45,000 nucleotides of DNA from Glandiceps talaboti (GCF_964340395.1 NC_135561.1:1517501-1562500), one strand, 5' to 3'. Shown: positions 22,977 to 35,611, counted from the stretch's first letter. Numbers and translations are program-made. The notes: generated by a model not told the origin, from the sequence alone.

Positions 22977-25900
22977 TTGTCCCCAACTTAATCTCGATTT
23001 TGAGGCGACTTAGTTTGTAACGGAAAATATACTACATTCACAAGGAAGTAGTAATTGTTATTGTCACATATAACAAAAACGCATTTTATAAAATTAAAAA
23101 TTTAATTTTAGTAATTCATATATATTATGTTAGTTCAAATCACCTTGTTTTTCGAGATCAATGCCTGTAATTGGCAGTATCACATACACAACATATCAGG
23201 AACGTACATAGTACTAAATATAGCCATTATCACGAGTACCAGTGATTGCTTCCAAACGATCTGTAATGAAACAACAATATGTTTATCATTTCATTTTAGT
23301 TTTCCTTTAATGGATGTACCATCCTGTGGAATACTAAAGATAAATGATTCTTTATGTACCGAATGGTATTTTACAACTTGCTGCAGGACAATATTTATTG
23401 CTCATTATATTCAGGTAAATGCTTTTGGTGAAAGCTTTCATTTTTTAAATCCATTTTTCGATGTTATCCTTTGTCATCTCTCGTAAAATTTCGAATTCTT
23501 TTATTTCTGTCTATATGTTTAAGCGGTTGACTTCAAATTTAATTATTTCATGGCGATATTATATTTCATCAACACACGAAAAAACCTTGAGAACGACACT
23601 ATTGAAGGACAGTGGTTGGGTCAACGTGTTAACAGAATAAAACACTTAACAACTATTTATTAACATCGGTTGTACTATCACACCTCAAAACTCAAAGTTA
23701 GTTTTCCCCTTCGCCTTGTGTAGGATAATTATAAAAACACTAGGATACATACAGTATTTATTTTACGATGAGTTCTCCAGGCTTGCCAAATAAGGACTTA
23801 CGAATCAGTCGGAACAGAGAACCTAAAGGCCAATATACTGCATCATTCATTATTCTCCATTACACAACGGTGAAAGGAAACAGATAACTATCTGATTGTA
23901 GTCCAAGTTGCATTTCCCTGACATAGAGTGATGTGAATTGATATGAAACTGATACTAATGTGGGTTATTTACATTATAAGCTATACCTTAGGGGTCTACA
24001 CTTCAACTTGTGTGAGGATACTACACTTGTTTCTTTTTCCTGTGGGGCTAATTAGAGATTAGTTCAATCTGCAGAGAATATCTTCATTTGACACATGTAA
24101 AATGTACGTTAGACATCAACACAAAGAATATAATGTATTTGTTTAAAAAATAAAAAAAATGAATGAAAAACAATACAATAAACATTAACAGGGTGGAAAA
24201 ATTTATTCTAAAACAGATTTCAGATAGTAAAGTGTCATATGTTATTTGTCCAAGATAAAATGGTATGTCAAAGTAATGATTTTGGCGTGGCGTTAAAAAG
24301 ACATGTTTTCTTCAAACCCGTTTTGATGATACAGTAAAATTCATTCAAATTTACGGCTATATATGGCGATTTTTACACTTTTATACATTGCATATCAGTC
24401 CCGTACGAGCCATTATACTTATAAATGACATGGCAAAATAATAAGTTCGAAGTATTTTACTCAAAATGAAACAATCTGTTCATTATGACACTTTTTAACT
24501 ATAAGAAATCAAATTTTCATGAGACATTACCAGCTCCCTCATTTGGTCAGGTATGAGAGGGAATGGACAAATTTGCAATCGGAGATCGAAATAGCTTTGT
24601 CAACTCAATATCACCTACGTGTAAGGCAAACATCAGGATATCGGCATTGCTTGGCTAAGTAGGGAAATGTTTGACCATTTCTATACAAGTCAGGAAATCT
24701 CCATCGTTAACATTCAGAGAGAGTAAACGTCCTTCTGTATTAATGGAGGTTGTACGTTTTAACAATCAAAGTGGCCATAACAGCGTATTTTGCCAAACAA
24801 GAACACAAATGTGTAAGCCTTTTAGTCGTGTGATTGATTGTGTCTAGTGGCTGAGAAAAACGTTGACAATTACAGGGACCCTAAAACATTAAACGATGTA
24901 ATTTAGAGTGAAACTGCCAACATAATAGTTATTACTTCACACATCGATGGGTTTCTTAGCCAGTGCAATTTACTTCTACATTCGTCCTAATTCAAGATTC
25001 TATTTCCTCATCAAATGTCTGTGGTTATTCCCTTGCTTCGTTTATACTAAAGCGATGAGGGGATCGTTCACATACTATTAACCAGCAGGATTTGAAACAG
25101 AATGTGACATTGTAAGCACTCCGACTAATCTTGTTAGCTATTCTGTATTACCAAGATACAGCAGACTAGTGTCAAAGTGCAATCGAAATGTTCTTGTAAC
25201 CCCTCCAAACGTTGTCTTATGAAAGCTTTTTCCTGCTGTTTTTGAAATTATAACGAATATGTGGGTTCTCCATCTTTTTTCAAGGAATTCTACACTCTGA
25301 TGTCCCATAGAGCAAAACCAGTATTCGGCAGCCATGTTTGGTTCATAAATAGTTTTATTTTGATATCGTTGTCATCTCTATTACAAGCAAATTACACGGT
25401 GCCCCTGTTATTTTCGTGATCTGAACGGAGGACAAGAGTTCTTGAAAAAAAAATAGCAGCAAAAGGCAAACGTTTACACATAGCCTAGAAGATGAACATA
25501 AATAATGGTATACATGTAATGAGAGTTCACATAACACGTATCTGCATTGTTATTGTCATTGTCATATATGAAACAATGTTGCAGAATCCACCATAACATT
25601 TGATCCACTTATTAACATTAACATTATATTCTCTTTTTTAATCTAATAGTAAATCTATTTTTTATGTAAAACGTATGTTTCCAGTTCATATTTTGTAATG
25701 TATGTTAAGATAACACATTCTACAAACGCAACAGTCCAAAACTATAGGTTTTGGAGCACATGCAAAATCCAAACAAGTATCGGCTGGTGTTAACACGTTT
25801 GTTTACTGAGGACGCCATAATGATATTTAACACCTGTCATCAAGTTTTGCCCAATGGCCTATAAACATATTATGGGACATGTGTAGAGCAGCTGTAATGC

Positions 25901-26149
25901 GTATCCATACGTTTGAAATGATTCAAACCAAGTTTAATGTAGTACTGTTCAAATTCTTACCCACACTATCTACATACTCGAAAAAGAGGCTGATTCGAGA
26001 AGTGGACAACACACTTTTGTTATACCTTTGTTAGAATTGGGAAAGAAAACATTATTCAAGTGTCCAATGTTTGTGGCGTACTTGTGCCAGTTCAAAGAAT
26101 ACAATTACATTTTTTCTGACAACTTAAATTGCGTTGATTTTTACCTGTA

Positions 26150-26310
26150 GCTGTAATTAGGTCATACAAAGCGACCAACTATATATTTAATGATAGTTGC
26201 ATTGATGATAGTGGCATATGAATGAGTCACACAAACCAATCCTAATAATCATATACAAGGACCCGTCACATCGACAAACGTCCGTTATGACATACTTTTC
26301 ATTTTTACAA
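26150..26310 (+). repeat. Diverged local duplication R4, unit 1
   Basis: The order TAATTAGGTCATACAAAG, TTTAATGATAGTTGCATTGATGATAGTG, CACATCGACAAACGTCCGT reappears about 430 bases downstream (26580-26745) with moderate divergence. No gene is seen in either unit. Confidence 0.65.
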
Positions 26311-26579
26311 ATAGGAATGGAGCTTCGAAGTTTTTTTCTGTTATTTGTTCGCATGTTATTTTAGAGTGGGTTCTTGGAAAGACCAGTTTCTGAAACTTGA
26401 CAAACTAGGTGGCCTCAAAATCGACATTATGTCGGAGACAAATTTGTCACATACAGTATATACATTTCAAACAGATATAGGTAACCAGATTGCTAATATA
26501 CATATGGTCTTCGTCGTGTATTTGTAGTCATTATATGTCCAAATACAATAAAACTAGGGTGTATTTTTAGATGACGGAC

Positions 26580-26745
26580 ATCAAACTGTAATTAGTTCAT
26601 ATAAAGAGATCTACTACAGATTGAATGATGGTTTGATTGTTGATGATAATGTCACATGATGATGAATGTCAGTCACTCATATTGACCATAATGAATATAT
26701 TGTATTGCTTGTCACATTGACAAACGTCCGTAATAACAGAATTAT
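26580..26745 (+). repeat. Diverged local duplication R4, unit 2
   Basis: This is the homologue of 26150-26310, with shared blocks TAATTAGTTCATATAAAG, TTGATGATAATGTCACATGATGATGAATG and TCACATTGACAAACGTCCGT. Just after it, 26781-26830 (ATTCCGACGATGGCTTAGTTATCTGAAG) resembles 27960-28010 (GTTCAGACGATGTTCTAGTTACCTAAGG). The 26.1-28.0 kb region therefore looks like layered duplications of one old element. Confidence 0.65.
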
Positions 26746-26972
26746 TACATGAAATCATTTGTGTATATGACAATAAGTGGGATTCCGACGATGGCTTAGT
26801 TATCTGAAGAAAGGCCACGGTAAATAAACAGCGTTAGGAGTTTTACACCTATTGATACCTTGCCCAAACAATTGTGATGTACTTATCATATTATATCATG
26901 CACGCGCCATTTAGAACAAAAAAATATGGAATATATACTCTGGTCGTTCTACGTCTGATTCGCGACAACGCA

Positions 26973-27036
26973 CGTCTACGTCACGATAAGGCGTGTATAC
27001 GTCACTGTTTCTGCTGTGTTCGAAATTTGAGTCAAA
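26973..27036 (+). repeat. Dispersed repeat family R3, copy 2, with two TACGTCAC motifs
   Basis: This is homologous to 15888-15953. This copy carries TACGTCAC twice, 21 bases apart (26977 and 26998). These are cAMP-response-element half sites. In copy 1 the corresponding bases are TACATCAC and TATGTCAC, so the motifs may simply be chance variants. Confidence 0.65.
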
Positions 27037-27123
27037 ACGTTCAAATTTACCATTGCTCTCCTTAATTAGTCTTTAATATTACTGCCACTGGTATGTTATT
27101 CTCCAATATTGTTCTTCATTCAG

Positions 27124-27208
27124 CTGGAAAATACTCGTTGCCTAAGGGTTTTCACTACTCGGCTATTGACTTGTAGTGACAAAGACCCCTTAGGTCACTC
27201 GTATTTTC
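27124..27208. repeat. Imperfect foldback (about 35-nt arms), MITE-like
   Basis: The left arm CTGGAAAATACTCGTTGCCTAAGGGTTTTCACTAC (27124-27158) is the approximate reverse complement of GTAGTGACAAAGACCCCTTAGGTCACTCGTATTTTCC (27173-27208), with a loop of about 15 bases. It could be a tiny nonautonomous DNA transposon or one end of a larger one. No target-site duplication was identified. Confidence 0.6.
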
Positions 27209-28470
27209 CTTGGCAGAAGGAAGAAAAATACTAGGGAATAACATCTAAATACCGCGCCCAGTGTATATCAGGCTACTTGTAATATATTAACTCCATTTGA
27301 GAAGGGTCACACAATGCAGGGGTTGGTGGGTCCCCTGTGCATAAAGAAGTAGCACTAAGAGAATACAAATTCAACTTCACATATTCACCTTCCGTCTTGA
27401 ATGTAAGAGGTCGTTAAAAGCAGCAAGTGATTTTCATATCTATATACTTCATATATTATTTTCGTAATCATTATTAACGTATATGAATAATGATTCCTTT
27501 GCTACAAGGAACCATATGAAGGATACATTAATCTCAGTTCAAGTTATAAGAATGCACATAAAATCAAGGCAAACCCATCAAGAATATGATGTCTACCATC
27601 TTAATTACTAAACAATCATGAAAAGAAGGTTAATATCATAACTAGGCAAAGCCCATAAGCTCGCGCAGGGTAGATTCATTCATTTGTGACCGGCTGCCTA
27701 GGCTGACTGACGATGATAATGTAGGTAATGAGCATAACATATAGAATATGCGCATGCGTAGTCATTCGCCGCAATGCATCCTTGGGTAAAACATCCAAAC
27801 AAATCAGGGTTTGATTGCATAGTGTATAGGACGCACATGCTTACTAGTCATTGAGCCGCTGCGCCAGCTATCACTCATTTTAAGATGTAACTTTAATTTC
27901 TTATTGACTCATTTAGCTGACAAATTATTTTCACATTTTACGTGAAGTAGTAAGTAAGGTTCAGACGATGTTCTAGTTACCTAAGGACAAGGTTACGATA
28001 ACAAATCCATTGAGATTCATATCACATATGTATTGGGATCAACTGAGATTAATTATATGCTTCAAGGTTTCTGTAATGAGCAAAGGAGGACCTTGTCTAA
28101 CGTTGAATTCAGATAGTAGTTCACGTATTTGCATTTCACATGACAAGGAATTGTAAAACATAACGAAATGAGACATTCGTAGATTTATTAATTTGGACAT
28201 TCAGTTAGGCATTGTATACTTTTAACGTTGCTTTACAGATTAGCTATAACTTTAGTATCATCTCGGTTACTTCCTGTTTAATAACTATATGCTACCAAAC
28301 TACAGAGATTATAGACTTTCAGTTAGACAGCACGATGTTCTTTACTTCTCACAAAACATTTCTGTTACGAATTACACAAACAAAACACATACACTTATAG
28401 TGCACTTGAAATGTGCACACAAATTACTGGTTCAATTAGTGTACACAAATTATGTCCACTATGTGCACAT

Positions 28471-28680
28471 AAAATGTATATTTTATGTCACTGTGAACAC
28501 AAATAAGCAGTTTTTGTTTGGTTCTTCCTTGTCACATCCGTATCATTTGATATACTTGCACTCTATCAGTGTATGTACCTTGCTTTAATGCATAATAAAA
28601 AACCTTGTGAAAGACGTAAGAACATCGTACTCCCTAATTGAAATCCAATACTCTCTCTAGATTGGCAGTAACGTTATAAA
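28471..28680 (+). repeat. Dispersed repeat family R2, copy 1
   Basis: This aligns in direct orientation with 35004-35254. Shared landmarks in order are AAAATG..ATTTTAT.TCACTGTGAAC.CAAAT, CTATCAG.GT.TGTA, ATAA.ACCTT.T, TAATTGAAA, and CTCTCTAG.TTGG.AGTAA. Divergence and indels are greater than in R1, so it is an older repeat. Confidence 0.7.
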
Positions 28681-31577
28681 AATTGTAAGTCATTTGTAAC
28701 GTATTAAGCTTGTGTTGTGCAAAGGCACTCCGTTTTATTAATCGATTTTGTGAAAAGTGCGATCTCAAGTGGTGAAAATAATAATTATGCAAACATCCAT
28801 CATCACATGAATGCAAAAGAATGATCAGTACACAACCAACGTTATTTTAATAGGCGTCACAAAATATTCAATGGTTGTGTTGATATAATTTCATTTCGGG
28901 CTCTAAGCAATATCGATATTTTGTTCTTCGCAAAAATGTCTTGCTTTTGCTACGATTTTGAAGCCACTTTCAAAATAAATACTAGTTCGTAGAATCAGGT
29001 AAAAAAATGAAATGTACAACTGCATAAATTCGAGAAGAAAGGAATTATTTTAACGGAAAAATGTTTGATGTTGACAAAGATTACGCTGGTGACGATTAAT
29101 CACTTAGATTGGCAATGTAAATGTTTTATGCATTCTGTTATCCACATGGTGGCATATTATTTAACTTCATAGTGTAGTCATGGTGGGGTTTGAAGTTAGT
29201 GCTACGGGTTAAAAGTAAATTCTTACAGCCGAGGTGTCGTCAATAACGCGGAAAAGGTAGGGGAAACAACACGTCGCGTCGATTGTATTTGTGTTTGACA
29301 GTAACACAAAAGAGAATTTAAAATGTGTGAGGATAATGCTGTGAATGGACACTACCCTTTTAGACGAGGTGCAGATGAAGGCATGACATGGGATATATAT
29401 GTTGATGGCTTGCACGGATAGTCAATAAATCAATGTAGGATAAAAAACAGTATTATGTACTGGTATGAATACAAAGCCTGAGGAAAAAAAGAATTCTTTT
29501 GTTGATATTTTCCATTTCTCAATTTGACGACATTTTTAGCATTATTTGTATTTAGGGGTACAAAACAGATATATTAAAAGTAAAGTCGTTTTTGTAGGAT
29601 GAGAACTAAAATGGCTCAACCCCCCCCCCCCCCAACCCCCAACCTCCAAAGCAAAGGAATTTAAATGTTTATCCTACATTGCACTATTGATCTCTTCCCT
29701 AAAGTAACTCAGTCCGAATAAACAACCATACCATGTAAAGTCGTCGTGCATGGTATGAAAAGACGTCATGGAACAAAACAGGGGTGTTCTCTGTTTTCTA
29801 TAACAGCGATCTAAAAAACTGGGCAACTCGTTTGTTGACAGCGCCTATTCATATTTGGCGTATTTCCAGATTAAAATCTATATTTGTCTGTTTTGCAAAG
29901 CACCTTTATAACATGGTTGAATATACATGGTACAAAACACACACTAGGTATTCATTTTAGTTGGAAATGAGTATGTAGTGAGAACAATGCTATTAGTATG
30001 ATGTATGTTTCTGTGTGACTTGTACTATTACCTACATGTGATTTATCATCACTGCGTTGGGCAGAGGTTACATGATCTGATCTTGGATTCTCTCATTTCG
30101 ACAGGTATTATACAATACACGACAATTTATGGTATAGATATTGTAGACATCTGTGGTGTAACATAACAAATATAGGATAAGTTTGCCCTGGTTATTCAGA
30201 ATATATATGTCTACATTTTACTACATTAAAATATTTGATGATTGTATTACTACTGATCTTCGCACACAGCTGATAGACCAAGTAATAACACCCGAATCAC
30301 TCTCATATCTCATATCTGACTCAACTTCTGTATGTACGTACCAGGATCACACTTGAACTTTAAAGGGAATTAGCTCAGACTACGCACAGTGTTTAAAGAT
30401 CTACACTGGAAATCAAGGCAAACATCCAGCATAGTGCCTCGTCCATTGACTTCCCGCGAAGCCAAGTCTCCCTACCAAAATCTGAAGTGCCTGTCAGTCC
30501 CCAGTGCTCTTTATTGTGACGTCCGTAAAGTCTAAATTTACATAACGCATGGCCAATGGCCAAATAATTATTTCTGGGCGTGATCATGCCCTTAAAAGTA
30601 TGCTTAAAACATTGATGAATGATCACTATGAATCCTAGATATTTATGAAATGCAGACTGTCGTCTCATGTATTCGAGTATGCTTGGAATCCTGTGTGGTC
30701 TAAATCCAATATTCTTGAGACAGTCTTTTGACCTTTCAGTCAAACTAGGCCATGCGATGTTGTTAAAATATTCAGTTTACTGAAAATATAAATATGTCAT
30801 CTGTGACAATTGATCCAAATTCACATCAGAAGATGTGAAAGATTTACAACGCCACATCTCATTTTGTATTTTTTACCTACTTGTCAATAGCATTTTATTG
30901 ACCATATACGGTCATAACCCCTTATTTTGCCAGTCGGTTACATGGGTGATATTAGAGCTTATCAATGTTCTTAAGGACATAAAGACATAAGCAAGAAGCC
31001 CAAAACCACATTCTGAAACACTTGGTAGCATCTTCCATCGTATGTAAACCTTGATTAGTGTTGCTTTGTCATTGTGTTACACGTTCAAGAGCGAATCATG
31101 TTCAACAATGTCAACCAGTGTCCATACAAACAAGAGATGACTTGCCTATACATAATCTGAAGAAAGTTATAATTACAAAGTACTGAAACGTACACGAAAC
31201 CATCTATCACACAAGGTAATCAACATGTTTTCATCTCATTGTCTGTGCCAAGTGAATCCTTCCAATTTCATTCTCTTGATTCAATGCACTTGTGTATCCT
31301 CAAATGGTTCACGTTTACGACCATTGATAATAAACTTTATCTGATTGTGTCATGTTATTAACTTGGCAGTCATTAAATTAAACCAAGAGATCTAAAGGTG
31401 AGTGTGAATACTAGGAAAGACATGATCAGGAAGTTGTTTAGTACTCTTTATTGTCTTTCCGTCTTATCTTGTATTTTGGAGTGTGTTCTTGAAATGACCA
31501 ATTTAATATGCATACGTTTTCTCGCTAGTCACTTTATTGTTCATGAAATAGTATAGAAAAGAGTACATATTGTTAAA

Positions 31578-31806
31578 TTTATAATATATTAATATACAAT
31601 TTGTTTTCATTTCAATATTTTACAGTTTATGTCTTTACGACAACGATACAAGGAAATTAGATTCACTATAAAAGCATTTTATCAATTGAAAATGGACGAA
31701 TCACATCTAAAGTGAATTAATTGCATGTATAGGTTATCTACCTTTATATTGAGAAAAGTGGTTGTAATTGTATTTGCTTCAAATGTATGTAGCATGAGCC
31801 CGACAT
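31578..31806 (+). repeat. Dispersed repeat family R1, copy 2
   Basis: This is the second copy of the roughly 230-base element described at 17157-17386, in opposite orientation and about 14 kb away in intergenic DNA just upstream of the LINE fragment. No ORF or clear terminal repeat is visible. Confidence 0.85.
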
Positions 31807-31920
31807 TTTCTTTGCTTTTTTACATGCATGCAAAATCAGCTCAAAATGACAAATAAAAAGTTGCATTATGTAAGGTCCATGAGAAAGTTAAAAGTTAGTT
31901 CCAATGTCATTGTTATGTTC

Positions 31921-32400
31921 TACAATTCAACCATCTATACAGTTCTGCCTTCTATTATATGTTGCCTACCTACCTTAAACACGATCTAAATCGTCCTAGG
32001 AACATATGCAGAAAATTAGTTGATAATGAAACCTACGAACTATCTGATAACTCTATATTGTATAAAGACAAAGCGTTTAAGACTGCTACAAAAATTATCA
32101 AAGATTCAACTCATCCACGACATACAGAATATGAATATCTCCCAAGTGGTCGTCGCCTCAGAGTACCACATGTACGTACAAACAGGTTTAAGTTCAGTTT
32201 CGTGCCAAGATCAATTCAACTCATTAATAACATGTAATTGCTGCTAAATATATTTATTTGTATGTATTGTAATCTTTACTTTTCATGGATTTATTATTTG
32301 AGTAAATGTAATCTATGTGGCTATGTAGTTCCTGTCAATACAAAGGAAATTTCATGTTTTACATGACGAATAATGTAATTAGTATTATTTATCATTATAC
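31921..32400 (+). mobile_element. 5'-truncated non-LTR retrotransposon (LINE): C-terminal end of the RT ORF plus 3' UTR
   Basis: An open frame from about 31920 to the TAA at 32235 encodes the last roughly 100 residues of a LINE polyprotein. The diagnostic part is near the end: YLPSGRRLRVPHVRTNRFKF followed by SFVPRSIQLINNM. This matches the conserved tail LPSGRR.R.P..RTNR.K.SF.P..I.L.N found after the reverse transcriptase in jockey/CR1-like elements of invertebrates (pattern knowledge, not a search). A TAG in frame at 31896 and the absence of RT catalytic motifs show 5' truncation, the usual product of incomplete target-primed reverse transcription. About 160 bases of AT-rich 3' UTR follow and run directly into a (TACA)n array. 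The copy is dead. The exact 5' breakpoint is not defined. Confidence 0.72.
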
Positions 32401-32874
32401 TTACATAAATACATACATACACGCACACATACATACATACATACATACACACAAATACATACATACATACATACATACATACATACATACTTACATACAT
32501 ACATACATACACATACATACACATACATACATACATACACATACATACATACATACATACATACTTACATACACACACACACATACATACATACATACAT
32601 ACATACATACATACATACACACACACACATACATACATACATACATACATACATACACACACACATACATACATACATACATACATACATACATACATAC
32701 ATACATACATACATAAATAAATAAATAAATACACACATACGTACGTACATACATACATACATACACATACATACATACATACATACATACATACTTACAT
32801 ACACACACACATACATACATACATACATACATACATACATACATACATACACACACACACATACATACATACAT

Positions 32875-32905
<31 letters not shown>

Positions 32906-33163
32906 TACATACATACATACATACATACATACATACATACATACATACATACATACATACATAAATAAATAAATAAATACACACATACGTACGTACATAC
33001 ATACATACATACATACATACATACATACATACATACATACATACATACATACATACATACATACATTCATACATACATACATACATACATACATACATAC
33101 ATACATACATACATACATACATACATACATACATACATACATACATACATACATACATACATC
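32395..33163. repeat. Large (TACA)n microsatellite with internal CA blocks and a duplicated segment
   Basis: About 760 bases of (TACA)n are interrupted by (CA)n, (TAAA)n and TACGTACG variants. The block with TACTTACA then (CA)n occurs at 32561 and again at 32791. The block TAAATAAATAAATAAATACACACATACGTACG occurs at 32714 and 32962. This indicates segmental duplication of roughly 230-250 bases inside the array. All long Tyr-Ile-His-Thr and Cys-Met-Tyr-Val ORFs here are translation artefacts of the repeat. Confidence 0.97.
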
Positions 33164-35003
33164 AAACACTCAACAGATGAGGAAAACCATTATGGAAGTA
33201 AGGGTAAAGTGAAGTAAAGAACTTCATTATCAATCACGTACAACACAAATGTCGATTAAGAGTCTGAATTTTAGATTAAAACAAGTTAATCAAGCACGGA
33301 CTTCATTTTGAATTCGCCCTACAATTATAGAAGAAGAAAGTTCGGACAAATTGGAAAACTAAGTTCGCGATACAAAAGGTTAAGGGAGATCACTCATGAC
33401 ACTTGAATGCGTTTTCATGCGTGATCAGACATAACGTTTTTATTATTCAAATCGTTTAGATGCTGTTAAGTATTACTGTACGTGATACGATTATATCACG
33501 ACACAGTTAGTAGATTGTGATGGAAACACGAACAGCCATATTTACAGATTCATAATATTTAACACAGTTTACATGAAGATCAAGATATAACTTTTTTCAG
33601 TAATGTATAATTACCTACGATATTAGTAACTAAACCTACGTGTAACAAATATGCAAGATTTCTTAGATCCAACTTTCGGGAGCTTTCAGTAATTACAAGG
33701 TGGAACTGGATTCAATATATTACAAACCGGTTTTCGCGGGAGGGCCATATTTTAGAAATATAATTAGGTGATAAAGGGTCACATTTTACTTCTATATGTT
33801 GTATTATATGACTTCGCATTGTGTGCATTGCTCCCACATCCCACCATTGCTGCAATTGTACCGTAATATTCGACCATATCAGTCAAATTGCGACTAACTG
33901 TCATTCAGTGAATCATTTGTTAACAGTGCTGTGAGCAGAGGAGTGGGTCTCAAAGGAGTAAAGGGGGATCAGTGTGGTAAGAGATATTGGGGATGAGATG
34001 GAGTGGAGCTGTGACCCCGGTCTCGACAATGTCCGTACTGTGTCCATCAAGTCTTTGGGAGTGTTGACTTTCAGCTTAGGCAACTAGATCCACACACTGA
34101 CATTAATTAATACATTTCCTTCAAACAAATTCACTGTGGCCATAGCAGTGGGAAACAATCAATGTCGTTACAATGTTCAATGTGGTGGCAGCGGTGGGAT
34201 GAAATCCTTGGCATTGATCCTGGGACTGATGTCCATTTCATGCCTGGCAGCATTTGACCCGATGTTTTTAAATAATTGAGTGGGGGTCATGTTTCAGAGA
34301 AAGGAAATTGAAGGGGTGTCTCTTTTGAGAAAATGGAGGAGGGTAACATTTTATGCAACGGACTGTGCTTGATTTCTCTCAGCTCTCCTCAATTACTGAA
34401 GGCTGCATATTAGATACTTTAAAGGTTGCAAGAAATATACGAGGTTGGTTCATTACCCGAGTTAATGTTGACACACTATCAGTTTCACAGACCTGGAGTA
34501 AAGACATCAATCACAAGCAAGACACCTTCTTTCAGACAACTATCATTTATTGAGGTTATTTTTCATAATTAGAATGTATTGATGTTTTCATCCTAGACTG
34601 TAAGGCGCTGATTAGAACATAAGACAACTTATTCCATATGACTCCTTACTTGTAGACACTTTGTCACTATCAAACATGTATTGATAATTCTAATATAGAC
34701 TGTATTAGTGAATAGTGGTTTATGTAATGTGATTGAACTGACCTATAGCCTCACACCGATCATTCATGTTATTTTCAATTTCAGAAATAGAATACACGAT
34801 ATCAATATCAATCAAATTGTAAGTAATGTTAAAAATTAAAATAAATAAAATTGTATTGTTATCGGTAGCAATTTTAAAACCATTGCCGTATATCGACCAA
34901 ATTGTTCCTATTAATGGTTTTAGCATAAATAACTGTTTGTTCCAGAAAGGTACAAATTACATTTATTAAACAAAATAAAGACACTGGTAGCACTCAAACA
35001 TAT

Positions 35004-35254
35004 AAAATGATACATTTTATATCACTGTGAACGCAAATCAACATCACTGTCGAATGAGACGGAGGAAGTTTCAAATACAAGCCTGTTTATTGTTGCTTAC
35101 AGTTAGATCAAATGTCACAGTTTATGTGCGTGTACACTATCAGAGTCTGTATTTTTTGTGTGTAATTCGTTCTTGTGTAGGATGTAAAATAAAACACCTT
35201 CTCACATAATTGAAACGCTATAGTCTCTCTAGCTTGGTAGTAAATTCTATAATT
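35004..35254 (+). repeat. Dispersed repeat family R2, copy 2
   Basis: This is the direct-orientation homologue of 28471-28680, about 6.5 kb away, with the same order of blocks and a longer middle part. No coding capacity is evident. Confidence 0.7.
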
Positions 35255-35497
35255 GTGTTTAACAAGTGAGGCTAGAAGTTTCTTGTTCAGTCCATGGAGA
35301 CAACGAAAAGATGGCGACCGTACAACATATATAGAAATGTAATGCCACCCAGAACAAGTGTTCCGTTATGATGTTTACCTGTTAGCTTGGACCACTTTAC
35401 TTTGGTACCTAAGGGATGACACTACTAGAATGACGTGTTAATTAAAGGGGAAAACTACTGAAGAAAGAGGTATTCTATTATTTCAAATTCATACATA

Positions 35498-35512
35498 CAC
35501 ACACACACACAC

Positions 35513-35608
<96 letters not shown>
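35498..35608. repeat. (CA)n followed by (TA)n
   Basis: A short CA tract followed by about 46 TA units in intergenic DNA. Confidence 0.98.

Positions 35609-35611
<3 letters not shown>

Noticed and set aside
23127-23486. Plus-strand ORF of 119 codons
   Set aside because: No motif, AT-rich composition like its surroundings, and no promoter or splice context that makes sense.
25138-25335. 65-codon minus-strand ORF with a good Kozak context (AAACATGGC)
   Set aside because: A single short ORF without homology, signal peptide or neighbouring exons; the start context alone is weak evidence.
26977-27005. Functional CRE enhancer assigned to the TACGTCAC pair
   Set aside because: They lie in a diverged repeat and are far from either gene start; kept only as an observation.
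30393-30743. Minus-strand ORF of 116 codons in slightly G+C-richer DNA
   Set aside because: It has no recognisable domain, no ATG at the proposed start (TTG), and the upstream splice-acceptor-like sequence brings in a stop in the matching phase. It could be a decayed transposon but there is nothing positive to cite.
32315-33169. Long ORFs of Tyr-Ile-His-Thr or Cys-Met-Tyr-Val repeats on both strands (also 916-1177, 5726-6022, 16840-17249, 43052-43193)
   Set aside because: They are direct translations of tetra- and dinucleotide microsatellites open in several frames at once, with no other coding evidence.
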